DNA from: Ciona savignyi
Lineage: Eukaryota > Chordata > Ascidiacea > Phlebobranchia > Cionidae
Length of the DNA stretch: 64,000 nucleotides
Direction: 5' to 3'
NCBI GenBank assembly: GCA_000149265.1
Contig: CH003182.1
Span: forward strand, 332,558 to 396,557
Shown here: piece by piece, positions 19,301 through 30,249 of the stretch
How positions within the stretch are numbered: position 1 is the first letter of the stretch
How the letters are laid out: every line of letters begins with the position of its first letter
The notes under the pieces: model-generated
What the model was told of the DNA's origin: nothing
Database searches by the model: none
What the model saw: only the letters and a program-made list of their open reading frames with translations
Position numbers and translations under genes: made by a program

Positions 19301-22300
19301 TTTAAAATGAGACATTATAATACTTATATTCTATTAAAATAGGTAAAACCTCTATAACTGCGGTGAAAGGAAGAGTTCACAGCCATCAAAAAGACGGTTC
19401 TCTCACTTGTACAGGTTAAATCCATGTTAATATGTTCTTTTAATGTAATGAAATAAAAGTATGACAGTACATTTGTCACTTTCAGTGTTTTTATTTTTGT
19501 GGAATCCATGTCAATCTTGGTTAAAACTTGTCCAGCTCCATAGCTCAGTTCATGGTTGTAACCTTGGTCCTGACGCTAAGTTGATATCCCCTGAACCCAG
19601 TGGATTAATGGGTTAAAATAAAACAATAGGAATGTCTTAATCAAATACAATACGGTGCAATAGCTGAGGTAAAACAACAGTGAGATAATCTGACTAAGGG
19701 TTAATCTGAATAACATAAAAGCATGGATAGATGGATGGGTTTGTCATTGTGATTATAAGGCATAATTTTTGTAACAGTAAATTTAAGTTAAAACAAAGAT
19801 TCCTTTTGTTTAATCACAGGTACTATCCTGGGATATCATCTAATGAGTAACTTTGGGTTCATAAAGCCGGATTTGGTAGTCGAATTCTCAGATAATATTT
19901 ATTTTAATCCAACATCATGTGGTTTGGATATCAATGATGATTTAAGGGAGCATTGGAAAGCGGGAGACAGGTTTGGTCATACGTGCATTCTTATAAATTA
20001 CTCACTTAAATTGTTATTCATACAGAGTGATAGTTAATGCATTACGGTGTAACAGTGGCTTTAAATCAAAATGGAGAGCACTGACTGTGACAGCAGTGAC
20101 ATCTAACAACAATATGGATGTAGACTTTGAGGCGAACAGGTTATTGTACTAAAATAGAGTAGAAATTTTTTATATATTTCATTAGTGGGACACGACAGTG
20201 CTTGTGGATGGCTACATTTAAAAAATAGTCTTACCCAGAAACAGTATCCCTGTGTTTTCAAATGCATTGTAGTGTGTTTAAGTATATTCATGCCAGGTGC
20301 AAAATGATTCATTTTTAAACTCTATTGCAGGAGTCCTGCATGTCTAAGTAAACACCAGCAGGATATTTTAGTAATAAAATTGAAACTATAAAATGACTTT
20401 TGCCCGTTAAATTTTTTGGTTGGCCGTTAAATTTAATTTATATCTGTTGTGTTCATTTTGACTGTCAAGCATACCCATTATGAGTACATAGGATACTTAG
20501 ATTTTTTAACACCAGAATATTTTAACTCAGAGCGGATTTTGACAAAATGGAATTTCCCTCCTTGACTTCCAACGAATTACCTCAAACTAGTGGCCACACC
20601 CCGTTGTAAGTTTTTGGTTGTTTCTATTATAAAGTGTAGTGTGTCTAATTTATACTTGATATACTTTATAGATCATGGAACAATATAGCAGAACGCTTAT
20701 CAAAATCAAACCTTCAAAGTCCATCCAAATTACAACAAAATTTTCAACCTACGAAAAAGAGAACAATATCTCATCCAACACGATCGCACATAGTATCCAA
20801 ACATACAGGTTCATTCTCAAATAGTTCTAAAGGAAAGGATTTCGGTAATATATTGTTTTGGATAACTCATTGAAGCATAATTAAAAACTGTCAAAGAATT
20901 TATTACTGTTATCGACATATAACACGCATCACAGTCCAGTTGCTATAAGAATAGGATAGGATTTTCAAGTTTTGTCCCCTTGTCTCGGAGCATTATACAT
21001 TAACTGTCAAATAATCTTGAACCCATTAACTAACTAGGTTTAGGTATATCCCGACGGAGCACTAACCTACTAAGCTATTTGGCCCAAAAAACATGTGTTG
21101 AGTTGTAGCTTGTTTGAATTATGGCACCATTAAAAAAATTGTCTTACACAATTTAATATACTTTGTTTAAAGATATAACAATTTTTAATCATTATTCAAG
21201 AATGTTAAATTGTTTTATTCTTCATTCTCTTTTTGTGTGCTACAGTTACTTTAATTTAATCTTATCCCCAGGTGTTGGTACTGTATGTGGGAATTTACAG
21301 ACCCACTTTGGTTTCATAACGCAGGATGGGAAAAACCAATTTGAAGATAACATTTATTTTAACACCTTAAGCTATTGTCATGGAATGAATACCAACGTGA
21401 CATCATTAACAGAGCAACTTAAACCTGGGCAGAAGGTAGAATTTATTTTAATATTAAATATGACGTAACAATTGCAATTTAGGTCGGCTTTATTCTTGGA
21501 GAGACAAAACCGGGAAATCGAGCAAAGTTTCGTGCAGATAAAGTTTGGAAGTAAGTTACTTCATTTTTATAACTTTTAGCGTTCATGTTTCCATAAGGTA
21601 TTACAAAACTTGAATTTTGACGCATGTCGCTTTAATCTAAAAAAGTACAATGAACTGCCAAAAGGCAAGTACTTCAAATTACATATAAAAACCCAATGTT
21701 TAAATGGAACAGTTTACCTAATTTATATACCGGTATTTACTGCTATAATGAAACAATGTATAAGCATAACATTCCCTAGGTATGGAGAGAGACCTGGTGA
21801 AGAAACGACTTTAGATCCCCACATTGCTTCTGGTGCTAAACCTAAAACTTATAATCCACAGAAATCCTACATAACAAGCAATGATGGTTCGTGTCTTTTT
21901 CGGACTAATTTAAGTTTTAAGGATTAATTGATTTCTTTTTTGCTTTATAAACTTCAACACATATTACATGGTGGATAATATAAATATTTTTTCAGAAACT
22001 GCAGAACTACAGAAATTTAGACCAAATACGGAAAAAGTATTTAATCTTGCTTTAAGTAAGTATTGTTTGTTGTAACTTGTCTTGTCTAAAAACATATTTC
22101 ATCAAGATTTGTGTAACTACTAGTATCACAATGAGAGATATATTAGATGCCCAGCAAATCTCATCTAGAGCACAGTGATCAAGGATTCCATGTTTAACAT
22201 AGAAATTCTAAAGAAACTTACATGACCTGATTAGCTGTCTTACCGAAACATAAAACATGTGTGGTAACCATATGGACGAAATGCTAAAACCAGTTTAGTT

Positions 22301-23326
22301 TTAGTCACAAGTATAGGCTATTGTACTAAATTAATAAAAATATAGCTCTAATGCCATTCTAGATGTTCCATGACTTATTTCCTTGAATTTCTCAATTGAA
22401 CTTGTTAACTATTAAGCAGCCACCTGCATAAACACAACTAAACTTTCCACAGAATATTGTGCCGGTACAAATGTAGAGGAAGTAATTTTTGAAATTGAAA
22501 CTGAGATAGAAATACACGGCAAAGGAAAGTTGTCTAATATTCTCTTTCTTCAATTTTCAAAACAGCATCCCATAGAAATCTTGTGAGTTGTGTATATTTT
22601 ATGTATATATTTTTTGTAGTCTGATGATAATAATGCGCTGCAAGAGTACATTTAAAAGTAGAACAATATATGCATTGTTTACCAATCTACAATAAATAGT
22701 GCTACATATGTTTTGTTTTTTTGGTAATTTTCTTTATTTTTTAAAATTTATACAGTATCAAAAGTTCCCACGATGCCCCAACTCATATCACATTAAAGTG
22801 TGTAGGATTTAATGAGAATTTAGTCGGTAACCTGCTTACGATGAATATTGCAACTAAAATATCGGACCAGATGCTTGCAATATGTGGATCCCAACATTAT
22901 ATCATGTGAGAATCTGAATTTAGCTATATTTTGTGATTAGTCTGGTGGTTTAGTGCGTCACCTCTCAGCTGAAGGGTTGAAACTGGTCGCTAGCTAGCTG
23001 ATAATCACTCTGCAATAGCTATGGTAACCCGATGGTGGGTGCATGGTAATCTGGCAATTGCTTGTGTTAACCCCCTTGGTTTTTCTATTCACGGGGAGAA
23101 AGATGAATATCGTATCCTAACATTTTAAAATACGCTTGGATATTCTTGTCATGCAATAAACCACACTAACATCTTCAAAAACTTTAATATGGACATTAGA
23201 TTTCTTACATTATTGGTTAATATTAACTCATTAACTAAAATATATCACTTCTCGCTGTTCTATTGCAGCTTGCACGTTGGAGTTCAGAAAACAATCGAGA
23301 AATACTCTCTACATTTTGTTCGATAA
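13302..23326 (+). CDS. ZNF598/Hel2-like RING zinc-finger protein with two cold-shock-like domains, 21 exons
   Basis: The N-terminal half matches ZNF598/Hel2, the E3 ligase that ubiquitinates 40S proteins on collided ribosomes (family knowledge). Exons: 13302-13434, 13582-13675, 15136-15205, 15820-15932, 16060-16183, 17141-17235, 17798-17902, 17973-18081, 18411-18483, 19820-19970, 20026-20139, 20331-20347, 20533-20605, 20672-20844, 21272-21435, 21483-21550, 21780-21886, 21996-22055, 22453-22582, 22756-22905, 23269-23326. Phases agree throughout, giving 726 residues; the 17-bp exon 12 and the start of exon 13 are least sure. RING at ~53-95 (CTVCLESMEIFAFGPCFHPVC). ZNF598-type fingers at ~139-300 (HLCPRC, FCEQRYLDGDELLFHL, DEFWSHAKSEHFVC). 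Cold-shock-like segments at ~306-392 (SNFGFIKP, DNIYFNP) and ~482-560 (THFGFITQDG, DNIYFNT), separated by a Ser/Lys-rich linker with FPSL. The 110-residue tail is unrecognised. Known ZNF598 proteins have low-complexity C-termini, not cold-shock folds, so this is a fusion or lineage-specific architecture. Confidence 0.85.
18905..19135 (-). mobile_element. SINE copy, head truncated
   Basis: Contains the family body (ATGGGAAAACCAAGGGGGT, TTGCAGTGTGTTGTAT and the AACCGACTAGCTAGCGACCAG block) on the minus strand. The tRNA-like head is missing. Lies in an intron of the ZNF598-like gene. Confidence 0.8.
20945..21085 (-). mobile_element. Diverged SINE fragment
   Basis: Starts with the ATAGGATAGGA tail and keeps the AACCCATTAACTAACTAGGTTTAGG block, but has lost most of the body. 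Intronic in the ZNF598-like gene. Confidence 0.55.
22928..23125 (+). mobile_element. SINE copy with internal deletion
   Basis: A tRNA-like head (TTAGTCTGGTGGTTTAGTGCG) is followed by GGTCGCTAGCTAGCTG, then directly by the CAATAGCTATGGTAACCCGA part, so the middle is deleted. The tail is intact (TTCACGGGGAGAAAGATGAA). Lies in the last intron of the ZNF598-like gene. Confidence 0.75.
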
Positions 23327-24424
23327 ACACCATATCAAACTTCAACTTGGCTTATCTTTAAAATGCAAAGTCGGTCTTTTTCTTTTAATTGTTATTTATT
23401 TTAAATTTTAAAATATTAAAACCATTTAGAGATTACATTTAATATTAATTTATAGATACTTACAAACTGAAATGGAAAAAATACATGTTAAAATGTCACT
23501 AAATTATAATGTAAAATACTGGTAGTTTATCATTTCTGTCTTCAGTATGTGCCTCGTGGATATGTATATAATTTGTGTGTTTTTTACTTGTATATCGTGT
23601 ATAATATAAATGGGTGAAGAGGATAAATTTACATATAATAGCTATATTCTAGGAGCCAAGTTTATGTCAAGTCTGTTACATATATTATTATGCACAAAGG
23701 ATATTTACTCTTTTATAAAATTAAAAAAAACTTTGTTGTTAAGGGTTTGTCAACCATGTGTTAACCATCACTGTTTGTAACATGCATTTTACCGACATTT
23801 TATGTAAACAGAACATCCTCTTGTAACCTAACCGCACTTTGTATAAAACATAATTTATCGACAAAACTTTTTATCCATATTCTAGAAAGAAATATATTAT
23901 TGTGAGGTAACAAAAATAAAATCTAAGTTGATTGTTGGGGGAGTCCTATTGGAATACGACTAAAATAGAAATGGTGCTTGCGCATTGTTATTTTTTTACA
24001 TAAAAATTCTTTTTTGATTTGTCATTATTTTTTGGACTGTAGTATTCATACAGTTAGTAATCTTCAGGTATGAATGTTTAATATGTAAAAAAACCTGTTG
24101 GTTAATTTTTTTATATAAGTTCCTAAACTGCCGTTATCCGAGGCCAATTGTAACATATAGTCTGCCAGATCCTTACCTTTAGGTAGTTATTATGGGCCTC
24201 CCTTCGGAGCTAAGGTAGAATTAATGTAAAAGAGATAATTAGGTTGGTCTCTATGAAAAAGTAAATGCCTGAAAAAATGAGGTTCTACGATTCAGGGGAA
24301 TTCCCCTGAGGTTTAAATTTCTGCTAACAGCATGGGCCATATAAACCCTAGAAAATCAAATGCCGTAAAAAGATTAAATTCGATTTTCACGATTCAAGGA
24401 AAATTCCCAAGAGTTAGGGATATA

Positions 24425-24645
24425 TAGGGGACAATAATGTTTATCCCCGTGAATGGGAAAACCAAGGGGTTAGCCTACACACGGGCAATCATCAGATCAC
24501 CTCGCGCCCATCGTCGAGTTACCGGAGCTATTGCAGTATGTTGTATATGATCCACACGTTCCTTCAATTTGGTAGAATCCATTAATCCGCTAGGTTCAGG
24601 CAATGTCCGTTTAGTGCCTTGCCCAAGGACACAACCGACCAGATC
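24425..24645 (-). mobile_element. SINE copy, head lost
   Basis: Body and tail of the tRNA-derived family (CGTGAATGGGAAAACCAAGG and GCCTTGCCCAAGGACACAAC). The upstream 24270-24420 DNA contains a fragment of the large palindromic repeat (AGGGGAATTCCCCTGAGG). Confidence 0.8.
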
Positions 24646-26170
24646 GCGAACCTTTGATTTCAAATGCTGGTAAACATGATGATATTTAAGTATATATACA
24701 AGGATAACAACTTTTGTTGTTTAGAAGATAAAAAGGACACCGTTTGTAAAAAGTGGCTTCGACACAATCGTGTAAAAAGTAGTTTAAAGATAAAGCGATC
24801 TTAAGTTGCACAGCTGCAGATTTGCGATAAAACGATTCCCGGCTTTCCACGACGAAAGTACTTGCACAAACAACATAGGCCTCAGAATCCATAAAACAAG
24901 TGATTAAAGCCTGTAACTTTTGGAAGAATTTCCTTTTTAACACTTTGGTGTTATCTTTGCACCGTAGTTAAACGTATTACTTGTACGAGTTTACTCGTGG
25001 ATCGCGCGGGCTTAAAAACTAAAAAACAATTTTACCCTGAAACACATCTCACACTGCAATTAGTTACAAGAAATTGTGTCTTCATTGCAAAATATTATAT
25101 TGTACACGATATTATAAGCTGGAACATAGTTATCACAATGTCACAAAGGGCTATCGCCGAACACTGTGTCAAAAATAATGGAGTTTAGTGCAAACGTACA
25201 AACATTTTCAGTCAAAAAAATTGTTTTTTTTTGTGTAGAAAACACTCGAAATAGCTTTAACATATTGGCTGTGGAAATTGCAATCGGTGGTGATCTCTCG
25301 GAGACAGGCACACTTGTATTTGTGTTAAAAGTCGAAAAAGAAAACAGTGTAAATCTGGCTGAAAAAACACCCATGACACAAGATTACGATTACAAAGAAG
25401 TTTAGCTGTATCCGACATGCTCTACAACGTTAATTGATTTATTCATTGTTCACCAAATGTTTCTAGAATCTGCAGTTTCAACATCGTATAAACCACTTTT
25501 AATGTCGTGTAATGACATCAAGTCTTTTTTGTTTCGCATTATACTAAAATCAGTTCTGTAAAAAAAATTACAATTCAGGTATTTGTCTGGCAACACTTTT
25601 TCGAAATCGGGCTTTTTATCCCGGTCAGCCAGTGAGCATTTACGTGACCCTACGTTTTTTGTTATCTATTTAAACTATGCAGCAATGACAAGGATTAGAA
25701 GGGTAGCTCGTAATCTGTTTATAAGCATTTTGAGCCTTGGTTAGTTATCCAGGAGAGAAATTTGGCCCATATTTATGACATGTTCAATCAAAACACTATT
25801 TTTTATGATTGTTAATGTTAATTTCAAAAATAAAATCTTATTACAATAAAAACCTAAACAAGATAGCAAAAAATAGTATTATTGAATTGCGTTTCTTGAC
25901 GTTCATGCACCAACGCAGATAAACGAAAGATTGAAAGTTTTTAAATTCATATATTTTATTAAAGATTGGAGTATATTTAAAGTACCTCAACATCGCTAAA
26001 TTGTAAAAGTTTTAGTTTAATATCCAACAGTGCTGTTTTAATTTTACTCCAATCAATCTAAGGTCGCCCTTTGTAAAATTTATTTTAAAGCTTGTACATT
26101 TAAATCTCAAATTTTGGATTGTTTTATTAGACTAAAATTCACCTCTTTACAACAAAGTTTATTTTATATA
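24646..26170. other. Intergenic stretch, no recognised gene
   Basis: AT-rich with two short overlapping open frames on opposite strands at about 25141-25405. Neither resembles a family I know, and neither has a supporting exon structure. No repeat was identified. Confidence 0.4.
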
Positions 26171-26172
26171 TA

Positions 26173-26693
26173 CAGTGGAACCCCGGTTGGAGACTGACCA
26201 CCTCGATACCACGACCTCCCCATTATCAGGACCACTTCAGTGCGGTCCCAAATAATTTACTATGGTAATGCATTGCATTATGTTTCAATAACGCAACCAC
26301 CCCGGTTTTCAGACCAGGACTGCCATATTTTTGTCCAAAACTTCAAATTTGACTCCGCTTAAGTGACCACACATGCTAAATAATTTGCCTTTGTCACCAA
26401 AATAATAAAGTTAAGTTTCTTTTAAAAATCAAAACAATAAGATTAAATGAGCGCACACGAAAAAAATTGTAGCAAACATAACTAAATCTTATAAGATAAA
26501 CTTTAGTATTAAATTTATTCTGCAGTATCTGATAAAAATAATGGCATTTGGTGAAAATTTAGTAAAAAGGCAAACGTTTAGGCTGCCTATGACGATAACT
26601 TGCTCCAAATCAAAATTCACTAACACGACCACACCGTTAACGCCACCGCTTGATGACGGTCCCATAGGTGGTTAGGTAAGCGGGGTTCCACTG
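26173..26693. mobile_element. Tigger/pogo-type (Tc1-mariner) MITE
   Basis: The left end CAGTGGAACCCCGGTT and the inverse of the right end CAGTGGAACCCCGCTT form near-perfect inverted repeats. They are flanked by TA at 26171-26172 and 26694-26695. The CAGTGGAACC terminus plus TA target is typical of pogo/Tigger elements. At 521 bp without coding capacity it is non-autonomous. Confidence 0.85.
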
Positions 26694-27428
26694 TATACAT
26701 ATATATTTGTTAATTTATATTTCTTGTTTAAAATAGTTTTCATGTGAGTGATGTGTAATGTAGGAAGGTTGAGTCTATAAAAATAAATAGCATTTTACTT
26801 TTAATCTATATGAGTATTCCTGTGGTAAAATTTTATTAAAATACCCATCATAAATGTAGGTTAAAACAATGCCTGGACAAAATAGAAGAAATCAATTGTT
26901 TGTAAGTTTGATGTGTCCCAGTTATTGTTTTAAATGTTAAGTCTATCAGGTGAATTCTAACTAGCAATGTTTGATCCTCGATTAAAAGAAAAACTGTTAT
27001 ATTTTGCTTGTTTAGCTATTTGTTTGGTGCGGGGTAATTAAGTTTAAACTCGTACGTTGTGCTATTTGTTATTTCTGTGACATGATTCAAATGTTCTTTG
27101 TTTACTTTCGACTTAAGCTACACATTATTATTATTGTCATTTCAATTTTTTAGATAAAAAAATTAAATCCAACCGAAGTAGTAAAAATACACAACATTTT
27201 GTTATTCTTTATCACCGATAGCAATATTTGTATACAAAAGTGTTGTGTAATTTAAATTTAATAATATAGAGTATAGACCCATTACATATATATTATTCTT
27301 TAATATATGTGGCTATATTATAGATATTCATAAAACTTCTGTAGCGTCTTACTGTGTTCTCGCTCAATGTGCTGTTTTCTTGAATTCTTTTTAGATATAA
27401 TAGAAAACAGTGGATTTAGTTTTTATTG

Positions 27429-27436
27429 TAACACAT
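27429..27436. other. Left 8-bp target site duplication of hAT element
   Basis: TAACACAT, identical to 30903-30910. Confidence 0.95.
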
Positions 27437-27653
27437 TAGTGCTGTGCCGATCGCGATCATGATCGCGTAGCGATCGCGATATTTCGGTTATCTTGAAGAA
27501 AAAAGCGATCGCGATCATGGAAGCAATGATCGCGAACGCTAAATGCGCGTAAACCGAGTAAAACACCAGCCAAAAATAAAAATAAAAAAGTGAATAAATT
27601 GTATAATTTTTTCGGGTTTTGCACGGTTTACTTTAGGCTACAAATAACGTTAC

Positions 27654-28226
27654 AATTCAAGTTGTATTTCCGAGATCCCGCTTTAAAAAATATTCGGACG
27701 CTTTCGCACGAGATGCTTCTTCGGTATGGAGAAACGCATTACGGGTATTACTTGACCTAGTTTTTTAAGGCCTATATACAATATAAGCATATCATAGACG
27801 TCGGTCGTTGTTATATGCCTCTACATTAAGCTTGTGTACATGTACAGTATAGTAGGATAGGCCGATTTTAAAATGCCTTCGGTTCCGGTTAGGTTGTTAC
27901 CGTCCGGATTGCAGTCAAAATACCGAAATATATAATTAATTATTCGTACAAACGTAAATCATTCGGCTTTTGTTATGATCGTCGGAAAATGTATATACGA
28001 TAATTTTGTATAAATGCTATGATTCAAGTTGTCATTTCGAGCTCACGCTTTAAAAAATTTCGGACGCTTTCGAATGATAGATGCGCTTTCAGTATGGAGA
28101 AACGCATTACGGGTATTATATGCGCTAGTTTTTTTAATTCTTTTTAGGGGCCTTTAAGCAATTTAAAAAGTTTTATAGTCGCAAGTGGGTGTTGTAAGCT
28201 TCTACATTAAGATTGTATGTATGTAT
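27654..28226 (+). repeat. Internal duplication in hAT 5' region
   Basis: A unit of about 195-205 bp beginning TTCAAGTTGT occurs at about 27654-27848 and 28021-28226. Shared blocks include ATGGAGAAACGCATTACGGG. The copies are diverged, so the duplication predates this insertion. Confidence 0.8.
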
Positions 28227-28449
28227 ATAAACCGACCCGATCCTGTAAAAATGTCTTGGAAAATGTATGTGAGTAAGTAAATCAATTAGGCAAGGCTATC
28301 TCCCAAACTGTTAATGAATCTTTCATTGTTATATGTTTCGTCACAGTAGCAATAAATGACCAATACCATTATGATCGCCAATCCTAAATACAAGTTCCCG
28401 CCCATTTCTTGTTTTACTCGCAAGTCCTGTCCATCAACTTTTACATTTT

Positions 28450-30249
28450 ATGAAAATTATGGAAAGTAAGAAAAAATCGGAAGCGTGGTATTATTTTAAT
28501 GAAGTAAAAGAAAGAGAAGGAAAGGCAGAATGTAAGACCTGTAAAAAAATTATAAGCCGAGGAAGAACTAGCGGAAAAAGAGGATACAACACAACTAATC
28601 TACTACGGCACCTGGAGCAAAGTAAACGATGTAAAACGGACACAAGCGGAAGGAGACCAGAAATGGACGTTCAAGCTACGATTGAAGGAATGTTCGCCAA
28701 AAAAGAACAACTGAAAAACGACCACCCGAAAGCCATTAAGATCACAAATGCAATAACAAAAATGATTTGTGAAGATGTTCAGCCATTTTCTATGGTGGAA
28801 GACAAAGGGTTCGTAGGACTGCTGCAGCTATTGGAGCCCAGGTACAAAATACCGAGTCGTTCAACTTTTTCCAGGGCTATTTTGCCAAATACTTTTCAAA
28901 AATCTAAAATCATATTAAGAAAAGAAATAGAAACGTCGATTTCCAAAATTAGTTTAACTGCCGATCTTTGGACCAGCTGTCAGACAGAGTCGTATTTGGC
29001 CACAACGGCGCATTTTATTTCTGAAGAAGGCGTTGTGATAACTAAGCTTCTGGCGCTGCACAACTCCGTAGAAAGAAACACCGCAGCCTACATTTCCGAG
29101 GCTATTTCTAGCAAAATTATATCGGAAATAAAAGACATGTCCAAAGTTTTTGCTTTGGTTACGGACAATGCCAAAAGCATAATAAATGCTACTGATTTAT
29201 TAAAATTACATCACCATCCGTGTGTAGCACATACACTTAATCTGGTTGTCGGGGATTCACTTAAAATTCAACGTTCAGTGTGTGATATGCTACAAATTTC
29301 TAAAAACCTAGCTACCTTGCTGCACCGTTCAACTATAGCTGCGGCAACCTTACATAAAGCACAGGCAAATCTGGGAATGGCTGAACATGGAATACCACAG
29401 GCAATCGTTACACGGTGGAATTCTTCACTGCACATGTTGCAAGCTCTTCTTAAACAAAAAAACGTACTCACTTACATCGCCCAAGAGCAGTCAAGTGAGG
29501 CGAGATTGACCGCAGCTATAAGAGCAATAACATACAACCACTGGGACATAATGGCATCTCTTGTCCGTTTGCTTGAACCTTTTGACGAGGTTACAAAATT
29601 GGTTTCCGGTCACGACTCGTCTATAGGACAAATAATACCCCTAATTTACGGATTGCAAAAAGTTTTGAGTGAAACAGATGCACCTGGTGTTGGCTCAATA
29701 TCAACGCAGTTACTGCATGGGTTACGGAGCCGATTTGGGGTGTTAACTTCAAACAATTTCTACAAGGCAGCAACAGTGCTTGACCCTCGATATAAGGCAA
29801 AATTTCTGCCAGAACCCGACACTGCCAATGTTGTTGCGTTTATTCGGTTGCACGCCGAAACTTCGCTCGAAAAAGTCACACGTTCAGAAACGTTACCAAT
29901 GCTATCCCCTAATACATCGGAAACAGTCAATGGACGAAGTGTTCTTCATCTTATTCAAACCATGACATCGTCTGATCATTTGGAACATGATTCAAATTTA
30001 GATAGCCTTGATATATACATGGCAGAGAATACAACTCCGATGACTTCCAACCCAGCGAAATACTGGAAAAGTAAGCTATCGGAGTGGCCATCTCTTTCAC
30101 GATTTGCTTTGACTCTGATTGCTTGTCCTTCCACAAGTGTGGCAAGTGAACGTGTATTTTCCACCGTTGGCCGAATCATCGAAAATCGACGAAGTTCCCT
30201 TACACCAGTCAATGCAGAAATGCTAGCTATGTTAAAACATAACTTGTAA
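28450..30249 (+). CDS. hAT-superfamily transposase with BED zinc finger, 599 aa
   Basis: Transposase expected to bind the element ends and cut and paste it in the nucleus. An N-terminal BED finger at ~10-62 shows W13, C28, C31, H54 and C61. The RNase-H-like core has D172 in TADLW and D239 in VTDN, followed by HPCVAHTLNL (C258, H261) before the insertion domain. The C-terminal hAT dimerisation block reads VASERVFSTVG then RRSSLTP. Length is normal. The third acidic residue, Glu in the SELDKYM-type motif of Ac, aligns with S519 in DSLDIYM, so the catalytic triad may be incomplete or formed by a neighbour. The ATG at 28450 is used; a second ATG three codons later is an equal candidate. No introns are needed. 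It groups by eye with ZBED-like transposases. Confidence 0.93.
   Translation: MKIMESKKKSEAWYYFNEVKEREGKAECKTCKKIISRGRTSGKRGYNTTNLLRHLEQSKRCKTDTSGRRPEMDVQATIEGMFAKKEQLKNDHPKAIKITNAITKMICEDVQPFSMVEDKGFVGLLQLLEPRYKIPSRSTFSRAILPNTFQKSKIILRKEIETSISKISLTADLWTSCQTESYLATTAHFISEEGVVITKLLALHNSVERNTAAYISEAISSKIISEIKDMSKVFALVTDNAKSIINATDLLKLHHHPCVAHTLNLVVGDSLKIQRSVCDMLQISKNLATLLHRSTIAAATLHKAQANLGMAEHGIPQAIVTRWNSSLHMLQALLKQKNVLTYIAQEQSSEARLTAAIRAITYNHWDIMASLVRLLEPFDEVTKLVSGHDSSIGQIIPLIYGLQKVLSETDAPGVGSISTQLLHGLRSRFGVLTSNNFYKAATVLDPRYKAKFLPEPDTANVVAFIRLHAETSLEKVTRSETLPMLSPNTSETVNGRSVLHLIQTMTSSDHLEHDSNLDSLDIYMAENTTPMTSNPAKYWKSKLSEWPSLSRFALTLIACPSTSVASERVFSTVGRIIENRRSSLTPVNAEMLAMLKHNL

Noticed and set aside
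28450-30249. Host domesticated ZBED gene instead of a transposon
   Set aside because: Matching terminal repeats and an exact 8-bp duplication enclose the ORF, which marks a mobile element rather than a domesticated gene.
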